Notes: generated by a model from the sequence alone, not told the origin. Counted from the first letter of the stretch, positions 34,753-47,960 are shown. The stretch is 64,000 bases of DNA from Allantophomopsis cytisporea (GCA_024752435.1 CP103027.1:1364001-1428000); one strand, 5' to 3'. Numbers and translations: made by a program.

Positions 34753-36083
34753 TCAGCTGCTGAGATCAGCGAAGATTGTTTTATCTTCGCGGCTCAAAGG
34801 GCTAGCAGAATATTCCCAAGCTATGTTTGGCTTCGATTGACTAGAATCAACCACTGGGTTTGCTTGACTATATAAGCAAAAATTACGCCATCCGTGCGTA
34901 AAATGAATTCCTTGTAACGCTTGCTGGGCTAATTCAACTACATGTGATACCAAATGCTTTCGGTGGGGAAGTCTTGATGACACAAGCAGTTCCTTCCATC
35001 TATCGTCACCCTCAATGCTGGGATGAATCCTAATCTTGAAATCATCTTTTTTCTCCGAATATATTGAGTGTTGCTTCCGCTAATAGCATCGTATTCTTCC
35101 ACTCTGGCTTGTGTCTAGTCCCTAAGTCAATCTTCTGATTTCTCGCCAGAATTTATAATATCTGTTAGTTGATACGCCTTCGTGTCTTGAAGTATCGACG
35201 ATGAAACCCAATCAAGTGCGTTGTCAAATGGCTTATAAGGATGTAGAACAAGGAATCGATCGTTAGCCAATCTACCTATAGAGAAGTCAGGAGCGCCAGA
35301 CTCAAACGATGCGGTTGACGAAAATGGAAAGTGTTCTGATTCAATTAATACGTTTGCCAGCTGACTCCACATCTTTCTCTTGTCATCGTTTGTAGCCTTT
35401 TCAACCTTAGATCCTTGGCTATTCCGAACTATTACCTTTTATTTCCTCCATCCAAATAAAGTTCATACGGACACCGTGATTGTTTTCAGTGTCATGTGTT
35501 CCAAATCCAAAAACGCGTAGATGAGGCATATTTGTAAGTTCAAGGAATTCGAGAAGTGCCGCTTCACTTGCACCAAATAGTCAACAAGAGCTTCAGAGAG
35601 ACCGACGCTATAACTAGTGATCCTAGGAATCCGGGTAAGCCAAGTCTCTTGCTTGCCAGAGGATTTTCGTATGTAGTAATTCGCAAATCCCATGAGGGCT
35701 ACAGAGCCAAACACTGGTGAATGATGAGCAGAACATTCTTTACTACCATTGAGTTTCGAAGCCTAAGCACAAAGAGCTTCATTGATTTGTGCGCGAATCT
35801 CTCAAACATCATCAATTACTCGTGGCGTATACGCAGAATCAGTCTCGAGCAGCTATAGCTATATGTTAATACGATTTCTAACAATCAAGTTTGTTATTAC
35901 CGTGCAATAATGTATCGCCCAGTCAAGATGCTTATTGTACAGATGCCGGCGACAGATATCGCACCCACTAAAACCCCGGACACTTAGACGATTACATAAG
36001 GTATACTGACAGTTGAAAATCTTGAGATAGGCATTTTGTCTCGAATGTGAATAATCCAAATTAATGTTATATTTCGAGTACAT
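34753..36083 (-). pseudogene. Multiply frameshifted minus-strand gene of unknown family
   Basis: Protein-like sequence runs through at least four frame segments on the minus strand. The 5' piece (from 36083) reads MYSKYNINLDYSHSRQNAYL and, past a possible intron, a hydrophobic LGAISVAGICTISIL. Then follow a segment ending GFANYYIRKSSGKQETWL; PHLRVFGFGTHDTENNHGVR in another frame; MWSQLANVLIESEHFPF (35372 onward); IDLGTRHKPEWKNTMLLAEA; and, after a frame change at an A6 run near 35047-35052, KIRIHPSIEGDDRWKELL running to the stop at 34753. I found no intron set that joins all pieces in phase, so a broken gene is the best reading. A functional gene with assembly errors, or with introns I failed to place, remains possible. 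Family unknown. Confidence 0.5.
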
Positions 36084-36339
36084 CTTTGGAGTTGGTTTTC
36101 ACACGGATAGGAAGAAAGATATACCGAGGTTATTGTTCGAGGCAGTTACCACATTTCATTGAAGAACTCGATACATTTCAAAGTTGATGACTAGTTAGAG
36201 CTGTGAGATCTATGAGGACAAGACTTGGTGAATTGATGGAGCAGTCATGAGAAAGAAGATGGGATGGTTGGCGGGATGAGTGTGTACGTCGCCTCAATTG
36301 AATTTGCTTGTTTTCTAATCCCACAATAGCATCAGTAAT

Positions 36340-37560
36340 CAAACATTAAAGTCATCGAAACTAATGTGCAAAACAAAGCTTTATTTCTACTACACGTCTA
36401 TTATCTTTAGACGAATTCTGTTTCACTTTGGGTAATTCTATATCGAGGTAGATAAACTTATTTACTTGATGTATAGAGGAGTAAAGATTTTACTTATACT
36501 ATACTATAAGTCGTTAGGACACAGTTCATTGAAAAGCTTGAGTCTAAGATACTAGCTAACAATATACTCTGTAGTCGAGAATGAATGAATTTTAATCTTT
36601 AATAAGTATTCAATTCTAAAACAATATATTTAATCTCTATGTATCTATTTCTGAGACTATATTATAGTTGTAGTACTTATAATACTAAGAAGGTCCTATA
36701 GTTTATTAACTAATATTAGTATTAAAACAATAGTAGCAACAGTAAAATAAACATATTATAAAATTAATACTTCTAAGAGTATATATCTATAACAATTTTG
36801 ATTCTTAGCTGAAGTATAAGGTAGTATATTATTTCTAGTTTATATTGACTAAATTTGTTAGCGTTTACATTGTATTTCTCTAACGTTGGTAACCTATTCA
36901 AGATTAACCTTCTACTTTACTTTTTTAACCGTGTACTTATAAGTATACAGATCTCCAGAAAGATTAAAAAACATTTGTTCTATTTAACTAGTCTAATCTC
37001 TGTCTTTCAGAAATAGCCTTCTAGTAATACTGAAGTTGCAAATACTCGAGTTGAAAATTCAATGTTTTGAATATCCTTGATATATTATTTCTATATACAC
37101 GATATATGTATTCTTACCCAAACCAACGATTTAATACTGTTTGTATCGTCTGGGCTTCACCTAATGCTTAGTAAATTCTTTCTTACATCTTCAAGTTGAG
37201 CATCTTCGTCTATCTTTCTCTAGAAACCTGAATCGTCTGCTTCTTGTAGTATAAGGCCAAACACTTCGTCGAGTGTCGGCATACGGGTTATATAGAGTTC
37301 TTGATAAGTTTTTTAGCCTATTCAATTGTGAAACTGTTATTACTGGTAGCAGTCGCTATAATAAAAGCTGATTATTCGAAGAAGGTTGATCGAAGCATTA
37401 GGAATATTTTACAACGTAGCCTAAACATTTACTAATTGCAAGTTTGATGTATTTCTCAATCTGTAGCGGGATCCACTATACTTGTAGGTCTTCGGTTTTG
37501 AGAAAACGAGTGAGAAAGCATTTATCAGAAGGGCTCATATGAGTATGTAGCGAAGCATAT
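36340..37560. repeat. Large AT-rich island, probable RIP-mutated transposon remains
   Basis: About 1.2 kb of strongly AT-rich sequence (runs such as TTATTAACTAATATTAG and ATATATCTATAAC) with no open frame of note. TA steps dominate and CpA-type sites look depleted, the pattern RIP produces. Terminal repeats were not found by eye. The part downstream (37561-38648) returns to normal composition and holds no gene. Confidence 0.55.
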
Positions 37561-38648
37561 CGGATAGCCAGTTCTTTTCTCTACGACCGCTGAAGCACCG
37601 GATCGATCGGTACGGCCCAAATTCCCTGACATTCAATTCTGCATGTTGATTGCTAGGATGGTTATGCACCAAATAAGGAGGCCGATTGAAGCACTACATA
37701 TCTCTAGGATCATGTTGGACGTTTGTTTTGGACTTAGCAACGAGATCCTAGACGAATGCAAACATAACAACTATTCCATATATTTACAGGTACAGCTCGC
37801 TAATCTACATTCTAGTTCAATACTGCGGTCTAGCGTATATCTAGCTCGCTGATCTCGATACTACTGCGTAGATTCTAGTGTTTTTTCTTCTTCATATCCT
37901 ACGTTGAAACGATATATTCTGAAGGCTAACTCTGATCTAGGTATGTATTGGGTGGTGGTAGCAGCAGAAGCTGGAAGCTAGGCTCCACTAACGCTCTGCA
38001 TCGTCCAATCAGCCCCTTTGCGCTGCACACTTTCTCAGTACACCAACACGCTAATATGGTCTCGAGTCAGCCACACGCACGGTACCTTATCAACATTTGG
38101 CCACAGTATTCACGATGTGTATCCACTATGAAGTCTCGGTCGATCCAAATTCATTTTCCATTTACTCGTCGGTGGAAAGTATGATAAGATCAGCTGAAAT
38201 GAAGTGAAGTGAAGTGTAGTACTTCCTATTCTAAATGTAAGAGATCACATCAGATCAGACACGACTATGGAGAGAATTCACAGGCTGATGAGTGTATCAT
38301 GGATGAAGGACTCAGCTACAATACATACGCGGCATTGTGCATGCACATTGATTTGCGTCGCGATGTGGCACACCCCAATTGGAAATGCCATGGACAAATG
38401 CAAGTCCGTAGACTTGGTAGCCATTCCCGTTCCCAATCATGAGTCCGCCTTCGTGATCCCATGCACCGCTAAAAATTTATGGCACTCAAGTAGGACTAGC
38501 AAACTTGCATACGACCACACTTCGCAGTGTTGTTCTCCATGTTCTCCATGTTCAATCCATCAGTCCCTTGGTTGTGCACAATAGTACGTCTCTATGATCC
38601 ACAACTTTGCGCATCGTTGTCGCTGTCGCTGTCGCCGTCGCCCCCATC
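37561..38648. promoter_or_regulatory. Upstream region of the hybrid histidine kinase
   Basis: 1.1 kb without a supported gene. It contains the 9-mer TACTGCGTA at 37862-37870, a GAAGTGAAGTGAAGT repeat at about 38200-38215, and a TCGCTG/TCGCCG repeat just before the start codon (38615-38640). Confidence 0.45.
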
Positions 38649-41600
38649 ATGGAGGATTGTGGGGAAGAAGACTATCAGCGAGACCATATTCGTGAACGAA
38701 AGCGCCTGCGCGAGCTGGAACCGTATGTTGGGTCCCCATAGGCATTTCATCGTAGATGATCTGGACAATCCTATTATCTTTGGCCATGCTGACAAGCCAG
38801 TTTCTTTCATGCTCTTGCTGTGGAGTCCCACATGGGATCGGTTCCCACGACAGTCTACGACCCCGGCGTTGCAGTATTATCAAAGGACCCGATCCTGACC
38901 AGCCTGGCTCAATTGGGAGCCTTACGCCTACAATGCGATCGATCTTTCATCTCGCTCATTGATGGTCAATCTCAACACATCATTGCCGAGGCGACCAAGT
39001 CTGTATCACTATATAAGGCACACGAACACATTCACGAAGATGCATTGGCTTTTGGGGCTCGAAAAATTGACCTGATGGCGGGAGTTTGTGCGAGTACCAT
39101 TAGGGCCTTCACCAGTAATGATCCGCGGGATCATCTTGACACTCCAAATGTCACAGCCAATTCATCTCTTTATATAATTCGCGACTTTACACAGGAGCCG
39201 TACTTTCAAGATCGGCCCTATGTTACCGGCTGGCCTCATATGCGATTCTATGCTGAGGTCCCCATTACCAGTCGTGCTGGATATGTTTTGGGATCGATTT
39301 GTGTAGTCGACAACAAGGTCCGCAGTGGGGTCAGCGAAGACGACCTTACAACCCTTACTGAGATAGCCTCCACAATTCAGGAATACTTGTACAGCTTGCG
39401 AGAAAAGAAGGCCTACAGCCGCAGCGTGCGTCTTATGAGAGGACTGAACGCATTTTTGAATCCAGAGCCCGACTCTTCACCATCAGAACCCGAGGCCCCT
39501 GCCTCTGTCGAAGAGAATAAATTAGCAGAGCAACGTGGTACAGAATTGGAGACAATATGCAACCCAGAACGCGCAGATCTCGCGCAGGAGTATTTCGATT
39601 CTACTCTGACACCCAGTACAAAAGACTCGCTCGATCAGGCCAGTCGGGACAGCTCTCAACATCTATCAACACACCGCAGTCAGACATCTCTGACAAGCTT
39701 TTCCAACTGTACGTCTCAAAAAGAACCTACCCCCTCAAATTCACCGAATAGGGACCCAACCATGCGCCCAGACGCAGATCGCCATAATACTGTGCAGGTT
39801 GAACTAGGAAACCCATCTCGCAATACAGCTGTTTCCAAGGAATCCCGAAGGGTTTTTGAAAGAGCCTGTGGTTTATTGAGAGAGGCTATGGATCTGGATG
39901 GTATGGTGTTTCTCTCTACTCGCTTGTCCCAAAGGCCTCGTAATGGCTCTCTATCAAAACCCGATGGGCCCGAGTCTCAATCTGAGCATCCGAGAATCCA
40001 CAATGGATTAGACGCCGATAAACCAAGTGTAAACACTTCTCTTAACAGGCTGTCTCACAACCCAAACGCGCCGATGACACAAAACGTCGATACCTCTATC
40101 TTGTGTGGTCGACTTGGGTGCTCTACGGGTATCCAATCGGCATCAACGACTTCAGAACCTATTGCCAACCCCTCCCTCCCGGAAGATATACTACAGCATA
40201 TGCTTGATTGGTTTCCCCAAGGCCAAATTTTCAATTTCGACATGGAAGGGCTTGTTACTACACCGACTGGTTCTTCAGGGGACGATATTACTAGAGAAAC
40301 TTTCAAGTATCCCAGCTACCCTGCAAATCCAAACAGCGCACAAAAGCGGAGCAATTCTACACAACATGAAACTTTCCATCTATCAGAGTTAGAGCTCATG
40401 ACTCTTCGCAATTGTTTCCCTGGTGTTCGGCATTTGATTTTTTATCCGTTGCGTGATCAACAGAAGGAGAGGTGGATCGCAGCTGGTATCGCTTGGTCTA
40501 CGGATCCTTATAAGACTTTCGAACGTACAGATATTACCTACTTGACAGCGTTTGGAAACTCCATAACAAGCGAGCTCTCTCGGTACGAGGTCAACGCAAT
40601 CAACGATACGAAATCTGATTTCATTTCCTCCATCAGTCATGAGATGCGTTCGCCTATTCATGGTATCCTTGCAAACGTTGAGCTGCTTAGAAGTGGAGGT
40701 ATAGTGCATGAGATGGACGAAGACGAAGAGGAATACGTTGAGATGATCGATCATTGTGGTCGTAGCCTTTTAGATACCATCGAAAATTTGTAAGTTATGC
40801 TATGCTTCCCATGAATCCTTATTAATAGCATTCAGGCTTGATTTTGCAACCATCAGTAGTACGTCCAAGACAGGAAAGAAAGAACGAAACACACAAAGCC
40901 CGCAAGAGTTATCGCGTAACGCGAAACTGCCTACGGTTTTCGATCTAGCTAAACTAGTCGAACAAGTCACAGAGGAGACGTGTCGAAAACGACAATACTT
41001 GATAAAGCCAGATTTCCAGAGTGGAAAATCAGATTCCGTGAGCTTTCGATCAAAACGTCTTTCATTAGGGATTCTGGGCTGTTTACACAAGTCCAGCAAA
41101 TCAAAACTCCACGAAAGTGATAGGTCACCTGTCACAGTAGTTCTCAAAATCGATAAGAGCGATGAGCGTTTTGGCTGGTTCATCAACTCTCATGCCAACG
41201 TATGGCGGAGAATTTTAGATAGTGTACTCAGCAATTCCCTGAAGTACACTTCCAATGGATTAATAAATGTTTCGTTAGGCCTAGTATCTTCTCAAACGAC
41301 ACAGGCCATCCAGACTCACGATTCCATTATCTTAGAGATCACTGATACTGGTATCGGAATATCTCAAAGCTACCTCGAGTACGACATTTTTTCTCCTTTT
41401 ACCCAAGAAAACGACCTTTCAGTAGGAACTGGACTAGGGCTGAGTATCGTGAAGCAGCTCATCTGTTATCTTGGCGGCACAGTGAGGATTGAAAGTGAGG
41501 TTGGCCATGGGACAAAGGTCATACTTGAAATACCTCTCTCTTCTGTACTTCCAGAGGCTATTTCACCCGAACAGGAGATGGATGTAGCAGCTGATGATCT

Positions 41601-42721
41601 CTCCTATCAAGAGATTAAGAGAGTAGTACCAGATCTGAAAGTCTGCCTTGTCACGGAGGAATTGCTCCCTGATATCAACGAAACTCCAACCGGGATTTTG
41701 AGTAACAGCGCTCAGGCTACAATCGCTTTGCGATCAGCTATAGCGCTTTATATCTCACGGTGGATGAACATTGAAATTCTTTATGCGTCATCAGTTATAG
41801 ACAATACTGCAGATGTTTTCGTCATCCCAGCAGAGTATTTGAACTCCATTACAGCAAACGGCCCTACAGCTCAAGACTGTATCAAAAGATTGGAAGCTTC
41901 CCATGTCATTGTTCTTTGTAGCAGCGCATCATGTCACCAACACTCAGAAACACTCCCATACTCTTGTCAGCACATTGCTCCACCGTTTGGTCCACAAAGG
42001 GTACATGGTGCCTTGAAGCATATCTTGTCTTGCCGAGAACCGTTGAAAGGTCCACACAACGAAGAGGTGCCGCAGCAGAAACTGGTCGGGGAGCCTGTGC
42101 AAGTAACTCAATCCGATGGTCAGGAGCACCAGCTTGAAGACTCGAAGCTTTCGGAACCACCTAATTTAAAGCTCCCTCTTCGCCAAACAAATAATATTCT
42201 ATCTCCAGCCGATACTCGTCATCATGTCTTGCTTGTGGAAGACAATTCCATCAATATGAAGGTATTTAACCTCAACATCCTGTTGCCCCTCAAACATGCT
42301 TAACATCTGTGCAGGTTTTGGTAGCGCTCATGAAAAAGATGAACTTTTCGTTTGAGAGCGCAGTCCATGGTCTCGATGCTCTAGAGAAATATCGCCAATC
42401 CACTAAGCCCTTTGATACTGTGTTGATGGGTATGGATGATAATCACCCCTCGCCGATTTTCTTCAATACATGTAGAGTGCTGACATTAAACTTCTAGATA
42501 TTTCAATGCCAGTGATGGATGGCTTCACAGCAACTCGGGAAATCCGGAGTTTTGAATTAACGCACAGCAAGCGTCTGGTAAAGATTATAGCGCTCACCGC
42601 TTTAGGATCCGCGCAAGCTCAGCAAGAGGCTTTTGAGTCTGGCTGTGATTTGTTTTTGACAAAGCCCGTGTCACTAAAGGGTTTGAAAAAGGTCTTTGAG
42701 ATCGAAACGACTGAAAAATAA
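38649..42721 (+). CDS. Hybrid histidine kinase (GAF-HisKA-HATPase-REC)
   Basis: Five exons, 38649-38722, 38801-40789, 40836-42261, 42315-42429 and 42498-42721, total 3828 nt (1275 residues), all in phase. Domains: a charged N-terminus (DHIRERKRLRELEP); a GAF domain at about 50-205 (SLAQLGALRLQCDRSFISLI, GYVLGSICVVDN); a long Ser/Pro-rich linker; the H-box SSISHEMRSPIHG with phospho-acceptor His638; the N-box SNSLKY (Asn821); the G1 box DTGIGIS (Asp858); the F-box FSPFTQEN; the G2 box GTGLGLSIVKQ; and a receiver with phospho-acceptor Asp1202 (LMDISMPVMDG) and Lys1257 (LTKPV). It should autophosphorylate and pass phosphate to an HPt protein. The first exon is chosen because its 78-bp intron has a CTGAC branch and restores a typical N-terminus. 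The Asp1202 codon is split by the last intron. It has no membrane segment, so it is cytosolic. Confidence 0.93.
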
Positions 42722-43699
42722 TAGGCTTAATTTAGATATCAAATACCAGCAAAATGGCTGGAAACCCACATATCAAGGTTCTACTCATGTCGATATCAGG
42801 ACCTTCCCCCGAGCCTTCATTCTGGGACTCAGCGGATATAGGGTCTGGATATCTGATTGGGCACATCTGCAACAGAAGCTATCAGTGAGGGACCCCACCA
42901 ACATATAATTTTATGTCCCCGCTGTGACAACAGGGCCTTTGACATAATCTGCTGTATAGTGGAGTCAAATGCCCGCTGTAATCGTGACTATGTATTGAAG
43001 ATGTCGCGGATTAGCGCATATTTGCGCAATTTTGTTGCAGATGTACTTTGAGTCTCATATGTGGAGCATAGCAATGAACACTAACTAGTTGAGTTGATAC
43101 AAAAGCGTATCACGTAGAAGGAACAGAAATAACATTCGAATGTAGAGAAACTTTTTACCCTGTATTTGGAGTGCGTTGATAGTCTATATTAGGAGAAAAG
43201 TGCGGAGATGTTGTGTACATTTTCATTCGCCTTGGACCGTCCGAGTCTTCACAACATTCTCTATCAATATGAATATTACATCTTCGACATTGGACATCGT
43301 TTGTGGTATGCATGTCTTCATATGAATCCACGAAGTAGGCTAATCATGCTTATTCACATTTAACAATCCAGGCTTTGCGGAACAAGTGGGACTTTCTCAC
43401 CCAAGCAGTATTCCTCAAGGGTTGAAACTTTGACTCTGTGCTTCATATTCTGATGTGCATCCCGAAAATGCGTAGAACAAAATATATCTTAAGTTGATTC
43501 AGCCAGCTCGCAAAAGGTTACATAAGTGGTCGAACGTTGAGAGAAGATCAATATTATCATAACTTCAGTTCAGGATCTTTACGTTGTTATAAGCATATGA
43601 AAGATAGGTTTTTGCATGATAAGACTATAGCGATTTTCTGATAGATTATCGCGACCGACAAACATACAAAAAATCAGTAGGTAGACTAAATTCGGCGGT
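42722..43699. other. Convergent intergenic region, 1.0 kb
   Basis: Between the kinase stop (plus) and the catalase stop (minus). No gene supported; short open frames at 42696-43051 overlap the kinase 3' region and have no features. Confidence 0.5.
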
Positions 43700-45731
43700 C
43701 TACACATTGTAAACCCCCATAGCCGGGACGGTGCCAACAAGTCGCTCATGTGCCTGACTTGGTCTGAACTTTGCCTCCTTCCCTGCTACATGCGCATCCT
43801 TAGCCTTCGCCTCCACTTCCTTGAAAGTGAAGTCCTTGGAATCTTCTGGCAACAAGTCAAAGATAGCCTTCGCGTAGGCCGCATCGATGTTGTAGACCTG
43901 CGATAGATAGCCGACTTTGATCACCTTCTCAGTCACAAACCTAAGCATGTTCGCAGTGTTGCTATGCAGGTTCTCTCGTTGCTTAGGTGTCATCACGCGA
44001 GTGTAGAGCTCTCGTGCTTGTGCATAATCGTTGATCTTTCCCTCGTGGTAGTAGTGTGACTTACGACTGACGATATTGTCGGACACTTCATATGGGGTCT
44101 CGGCGGTATCTGGTCGGAATTTGTGGACGAATGAGTTCGGCGCATATTGCGGGTTCCCAGCATGGTTGGCATCGTTCCGCTGTATGCCGTCAAAGTTCAG
44201 GGACGCATATGATCCCGCCATGAAGGGACAGTTGACTGTTCTCAATTAGTGTGTGATTGTAAATATATAGTTGAGATGAGGGTGAGATGATGAGAGAAGA
44301 TGAGAGAAGATGAAGCTGGTCGACATAGACATACCTGGGACTTGGTGGAGGTTTACGCCGATACGATGATATTGCGCATCTCGATAGAAAAACATACGGA
44401 ATTGGAGGAGAGGGTCGGGACTGTCCTCAATACCTGGTACGAGACTTCCCGGAGAGAAGGCAGCTTGTTCAACATCGCGATGGAAATTCTCCGGGTTCTT
44501 ATTGAGAACCAAGCGCCCAAACTCATGCATCTGTAATAGTAAACATCATGTCCCAAGGAGTATTGATGAAGACTTACAGGGAATTGACCTCTCGGCCAGA
44601 CTTTGGTTACGTCAAATGGATCAAAGCCGAGTTTGTTTGCATCTGCCTCATCAGGTTGCATGATTTGCACTTTAGCAGTCCATTCGACCTCTTCGCCGCG
44701 CTCCATGGCATCCCAAAGATCACGCTTAGAGTAATCAGGGTCGACACCTGACATCTGAATAGCCTCTGGTGCTGTGAATTGCTTTTGTCCATGCTTTGCC
44801 AAGAAATGGTACTTGATGTAGACGAACTTTCCATTCTTGTTAACCCACTTGAAAGTATGGCATCCGTAGCCATGATTGTTACGCCAACCATCTGGAGTAC
44901 CATGATCACTGAAGAACATCAAGCCGGCATGATTAGCTTCGGGTGTTAGTGCCAGCAGGTCAAATAGAGAATTGTAGTCCAGCAGGAAGTTCTTCGGGCT
45001 ACGGGATTGAGAACGGATGACATCTGGTCCTTGAATAGGGTCTCGACAGAAGAAAACGGGCTTCACAGGTCAGTCACTTTGAAAATGCAATGATAAACAG
45101 AATTCAGAATTACTTACCCAATTCAACCCTACAATATCGTAATTACCTTCACCAGTGTAGAACTTGATGGCAAACCCGCGAGGATTTCTTGCAGAATCTG
45201 GAAACTCTCGTCCCAATGTGACAGTTGAAAAACGAACAAACACAGGAGTTTTGACTCCCTTTCCGGAAAGAAAATCGGCCTATCTTATCAGTATCTCTAC
45301 AATTTCTATGGACACCTTCCCCAACGACGTACCTTGGTAAGATCAGATACATCGGCAGTTGTCTCAAAATACCCAAATGCACCACTGCCACATGGGTGAA
45401 CCATCCGCTCTAGATTCTTGCTTCGATTGAACGCCTGCTGCTTTTGAAGCAAGAAGGTATCACTGACGACTGGGATTCCACCAACAGTCTTGCTATGCGC
45501 AGGATCTGGAAACGGAATGCCCTCATTGTTGGTGAAGTAAGGTCCATCGTCCTTGCGCTTACCTCCAGACGTAACACCTGACACTTTGCTGATAATTGTA
45601 GCTGGGCCCTCGTTGGCGCTTTGGAACAGTGATGATCGCTGCACTGGTCGAGGGTCTGCACCAACTGCACCAAGTGTAGACTGAATTGCCTGAAGCGGAT
45701 GAATACCTTCTGTGGAAGCCATACTGTCCAT
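43700..45731 (-). CDS. Catalase (monofunctional heme catalase)
   Basis: Five exons, 45731-45333, 45279-45118, 45060-44578, 44530-44335 and 44235-43700, total 1776 nt (591 residues), in phase. The distal catalytic His112 is in RMVHPCGSGAFGYFE and the distal Asn186 in YDIVGLNWPVFFCRDP. The proximal heme ligand is Tyr397 with Arg393 in FRMFFYRDAQYHRIG. Other family segments are PRGFAIKFYTGEGNYD, FDPFDVTKVWP and APNSFVHKFRPD. It breaks down hydrogen peroxide to water and oxygen. Odd points: the usual V-G-N-N-T reads V-G-L-N-W, and the R-H-M-x-G-Y-G region reads RNNHGYGCHTF. It has no secretion signal and no C-terminal peroxisomal SKL (it ends GVYNV), so it is probably cytosolic. An in-frame Met at 45722 is an alternative start. 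Confidence 0.93.
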
Positions 45732-46849
45732 GTGTTGAAATGGAATGTTTTACTAATGTGAGTGAATGAAAGATCTCTATCCAGAATGACTGGTTTTGGG
45801 CTTGTAATTTATAGTACGATATGGAATATCAAGCTAATGCCCTCCCGCGTGGACAATATCGTGGGGATTCAGTATTTACAGTGACGACATGAACATTAGA
45901 GCATTCTGCATCATTGGTAAATACCTCAAACTTCATTCGTCACGATAATCTACGGGAATGGATCCATGACAGCGGGTTATATCAGTGTATGGATAGTATG
46001 TATTAACCGTGTCTCCTAAGCTGTCCCTGAAGCTTGTGGATATAGCATCAATTCAGCTATCTACTAATCAAACATAGCAGATGAGTTGCTGGCTGCAGAA
46101 GAGACTGATCAACCAATCATGGCTTGCATCTTCCTTAATTATCAACTTTTCAAGGAATGAGGTGCATAATGGAACTCACGGATGATTGTCCGCTATCATG
46201 AAAATCAGCGGACTGTTTACTCCGGCGAAAAAGAGTGATGGTAAGGATTATCAAGTTTGCTGTCAACGTAGTAAGTAAATGACATTACAACATCAATTCA
46301 CAATCCCACGTAATATGTCCATGAACACAATAACAATACGTAACCATTTTCATCCCATATATGGTTGCAATGTTATAAGGAACTCTGCTATCATCAGATA
46401 TGTGTGCGATCTCAAAGGTCAAGTAGCATAGAACCTTGTGTGCTAGCCCCCCACCATACAACAAATGAGAAAGAATCATGTACGAATGTGCTTAAGGCCT
46501 CAGATGAGATTGAGTTGGCTTCTGCCGGGGAACGTAGAATGCCTGAGATAGATCATCGATGATGTATCACTTTGACAACCGCAAAAGCGCCCAGAAAGCG
46601 TAGTGACAGATTGACAGGCCAGCCGTCACTGCGCAAGTAGACACTATTCCAGCCGTATATCGTACAATTGAATGGAATTCGGTAACGAGATTGATAGTAT
46701 ATCATATCTCAGTCATGCTTTGTAAACAACCATGCTGTAGTAGCCTGGATTTGTTGTCGCCCAGGAGCTTCTTCAATGATACTTTGTTAGGCGATTATTA
46801 TCGATAACCTCCTCGGGTAAGCGATCTGGCTCCTGCTTGAATTCTGAAC
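45732..46849. other. Intergenic, 1.1 kb, catalase promoter side
   Basis: No gene supported. The part next to 45731 should hold the catalase promoter. Farther right the sequence drifts toward AT-rich composition. Confidence 0.45.
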
Positions 46850-47960
46850 ACATCTTTATACCAAACAATGTTTCTCTAATTATATCTACTTACCATAGCC
46901 CACTAGCAGCCGCTATAAAAAGACAGAAAAGAAAGTGCGATGGTTTTATCTTTACATATTTGTACAATATGGCGTAAATAACTCAAAGCTTAGTACTTTA
47001 GGGAGATAAAGTTACACCATACACCCTTTTGAAATAGATAAGTTCGACAAAGCTGCGCAGACACCATCTATACATCCTTGAGCTACGCATACGTTGATAT
47101 TGATCGGACGCTATTATATCACTGTGATAACAAGGTAACTGATAAGGCGGTACTCTAGGACCATAGCTAGAGGCTTGAGAGCGATCACTTCAATGCTGTC
47201 AGTATAAATTGAAAGCTCGATCTCGAGAAATATCTTGATATCTTGTCTACTATTACATGTTGAAGCGACTTGATACTGTGCACAAGAGATTCTGAAGCTA
47301 TTATTAATATGGCTAACTTAAGCCGTACTATTGGATATACAAAACCATACCTAACGACGTTGACTTTAGCAGCGGTGTATTGTCGAAGTTTCGAACAGCA
47401 CGTTGGCCGACGTGAGTCTTCCTATCAAGTAGCTAAACTCGCTATTAAGACCTCTGTCCGGCCGAGGACGATTTGATTCTTCTAGCAAACATACAGAAAA
47501 TATACTTGTGCTTCGCTATACTTGTATCTCAGTGTCTTGAAGGTATACAAGACTTGTAACCGTCCTCTATACTATTGGATGGGCTTCAAGGGCAAGGGAG
47601 GGCAAGAACAGGCTTCTTTCAGGGGATTCTCTTGTAGAATTGTGAATGCGGCCTAAACTGAATGTGGGTTGAAGATTTTGAACTACAAATGGTGGTTAGC
47701 GGAATATAATAGACCTTTACCTGCTCGTAAGCCTGTTTAACTTCTTTGCATTTAATTTGTACGTCCTTGGTGGAGTTCCCTTCTATATCAATGGAATGTT
47801 GAGACTGCTCCTGTAGTTGCTGTTAAGAAACAATAGGGGTTTTGAAAAGCGTAATAACTTTATGTATATAAATAAAGAACACTCCGTACCTACAGTTGAA
47901 TAGCTATAGGTTATATAAATAAAGAAAATCTTCATCTTTTTTGACAAGAATAGTATTTCA
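46850..47960. repeat. AT-rich region, probable decayed repeat
   Basis: AT-rich, no usable open frame apart from short ones such as 47270-47476. The composition is less extreme than the 36-37 kb island. It is probably degenerated mobile-element or other relic sequence; nothing identifiable remains. The flanking 47961-48626 is also without a gene. Confidence 0.4.

Noticed and set aside
47270..47476. Short plus-strand frame in the AT-rich region as a gene
   Set aside because: It lies within decayed AT-rich sequence and has no recognisable protein pattern.
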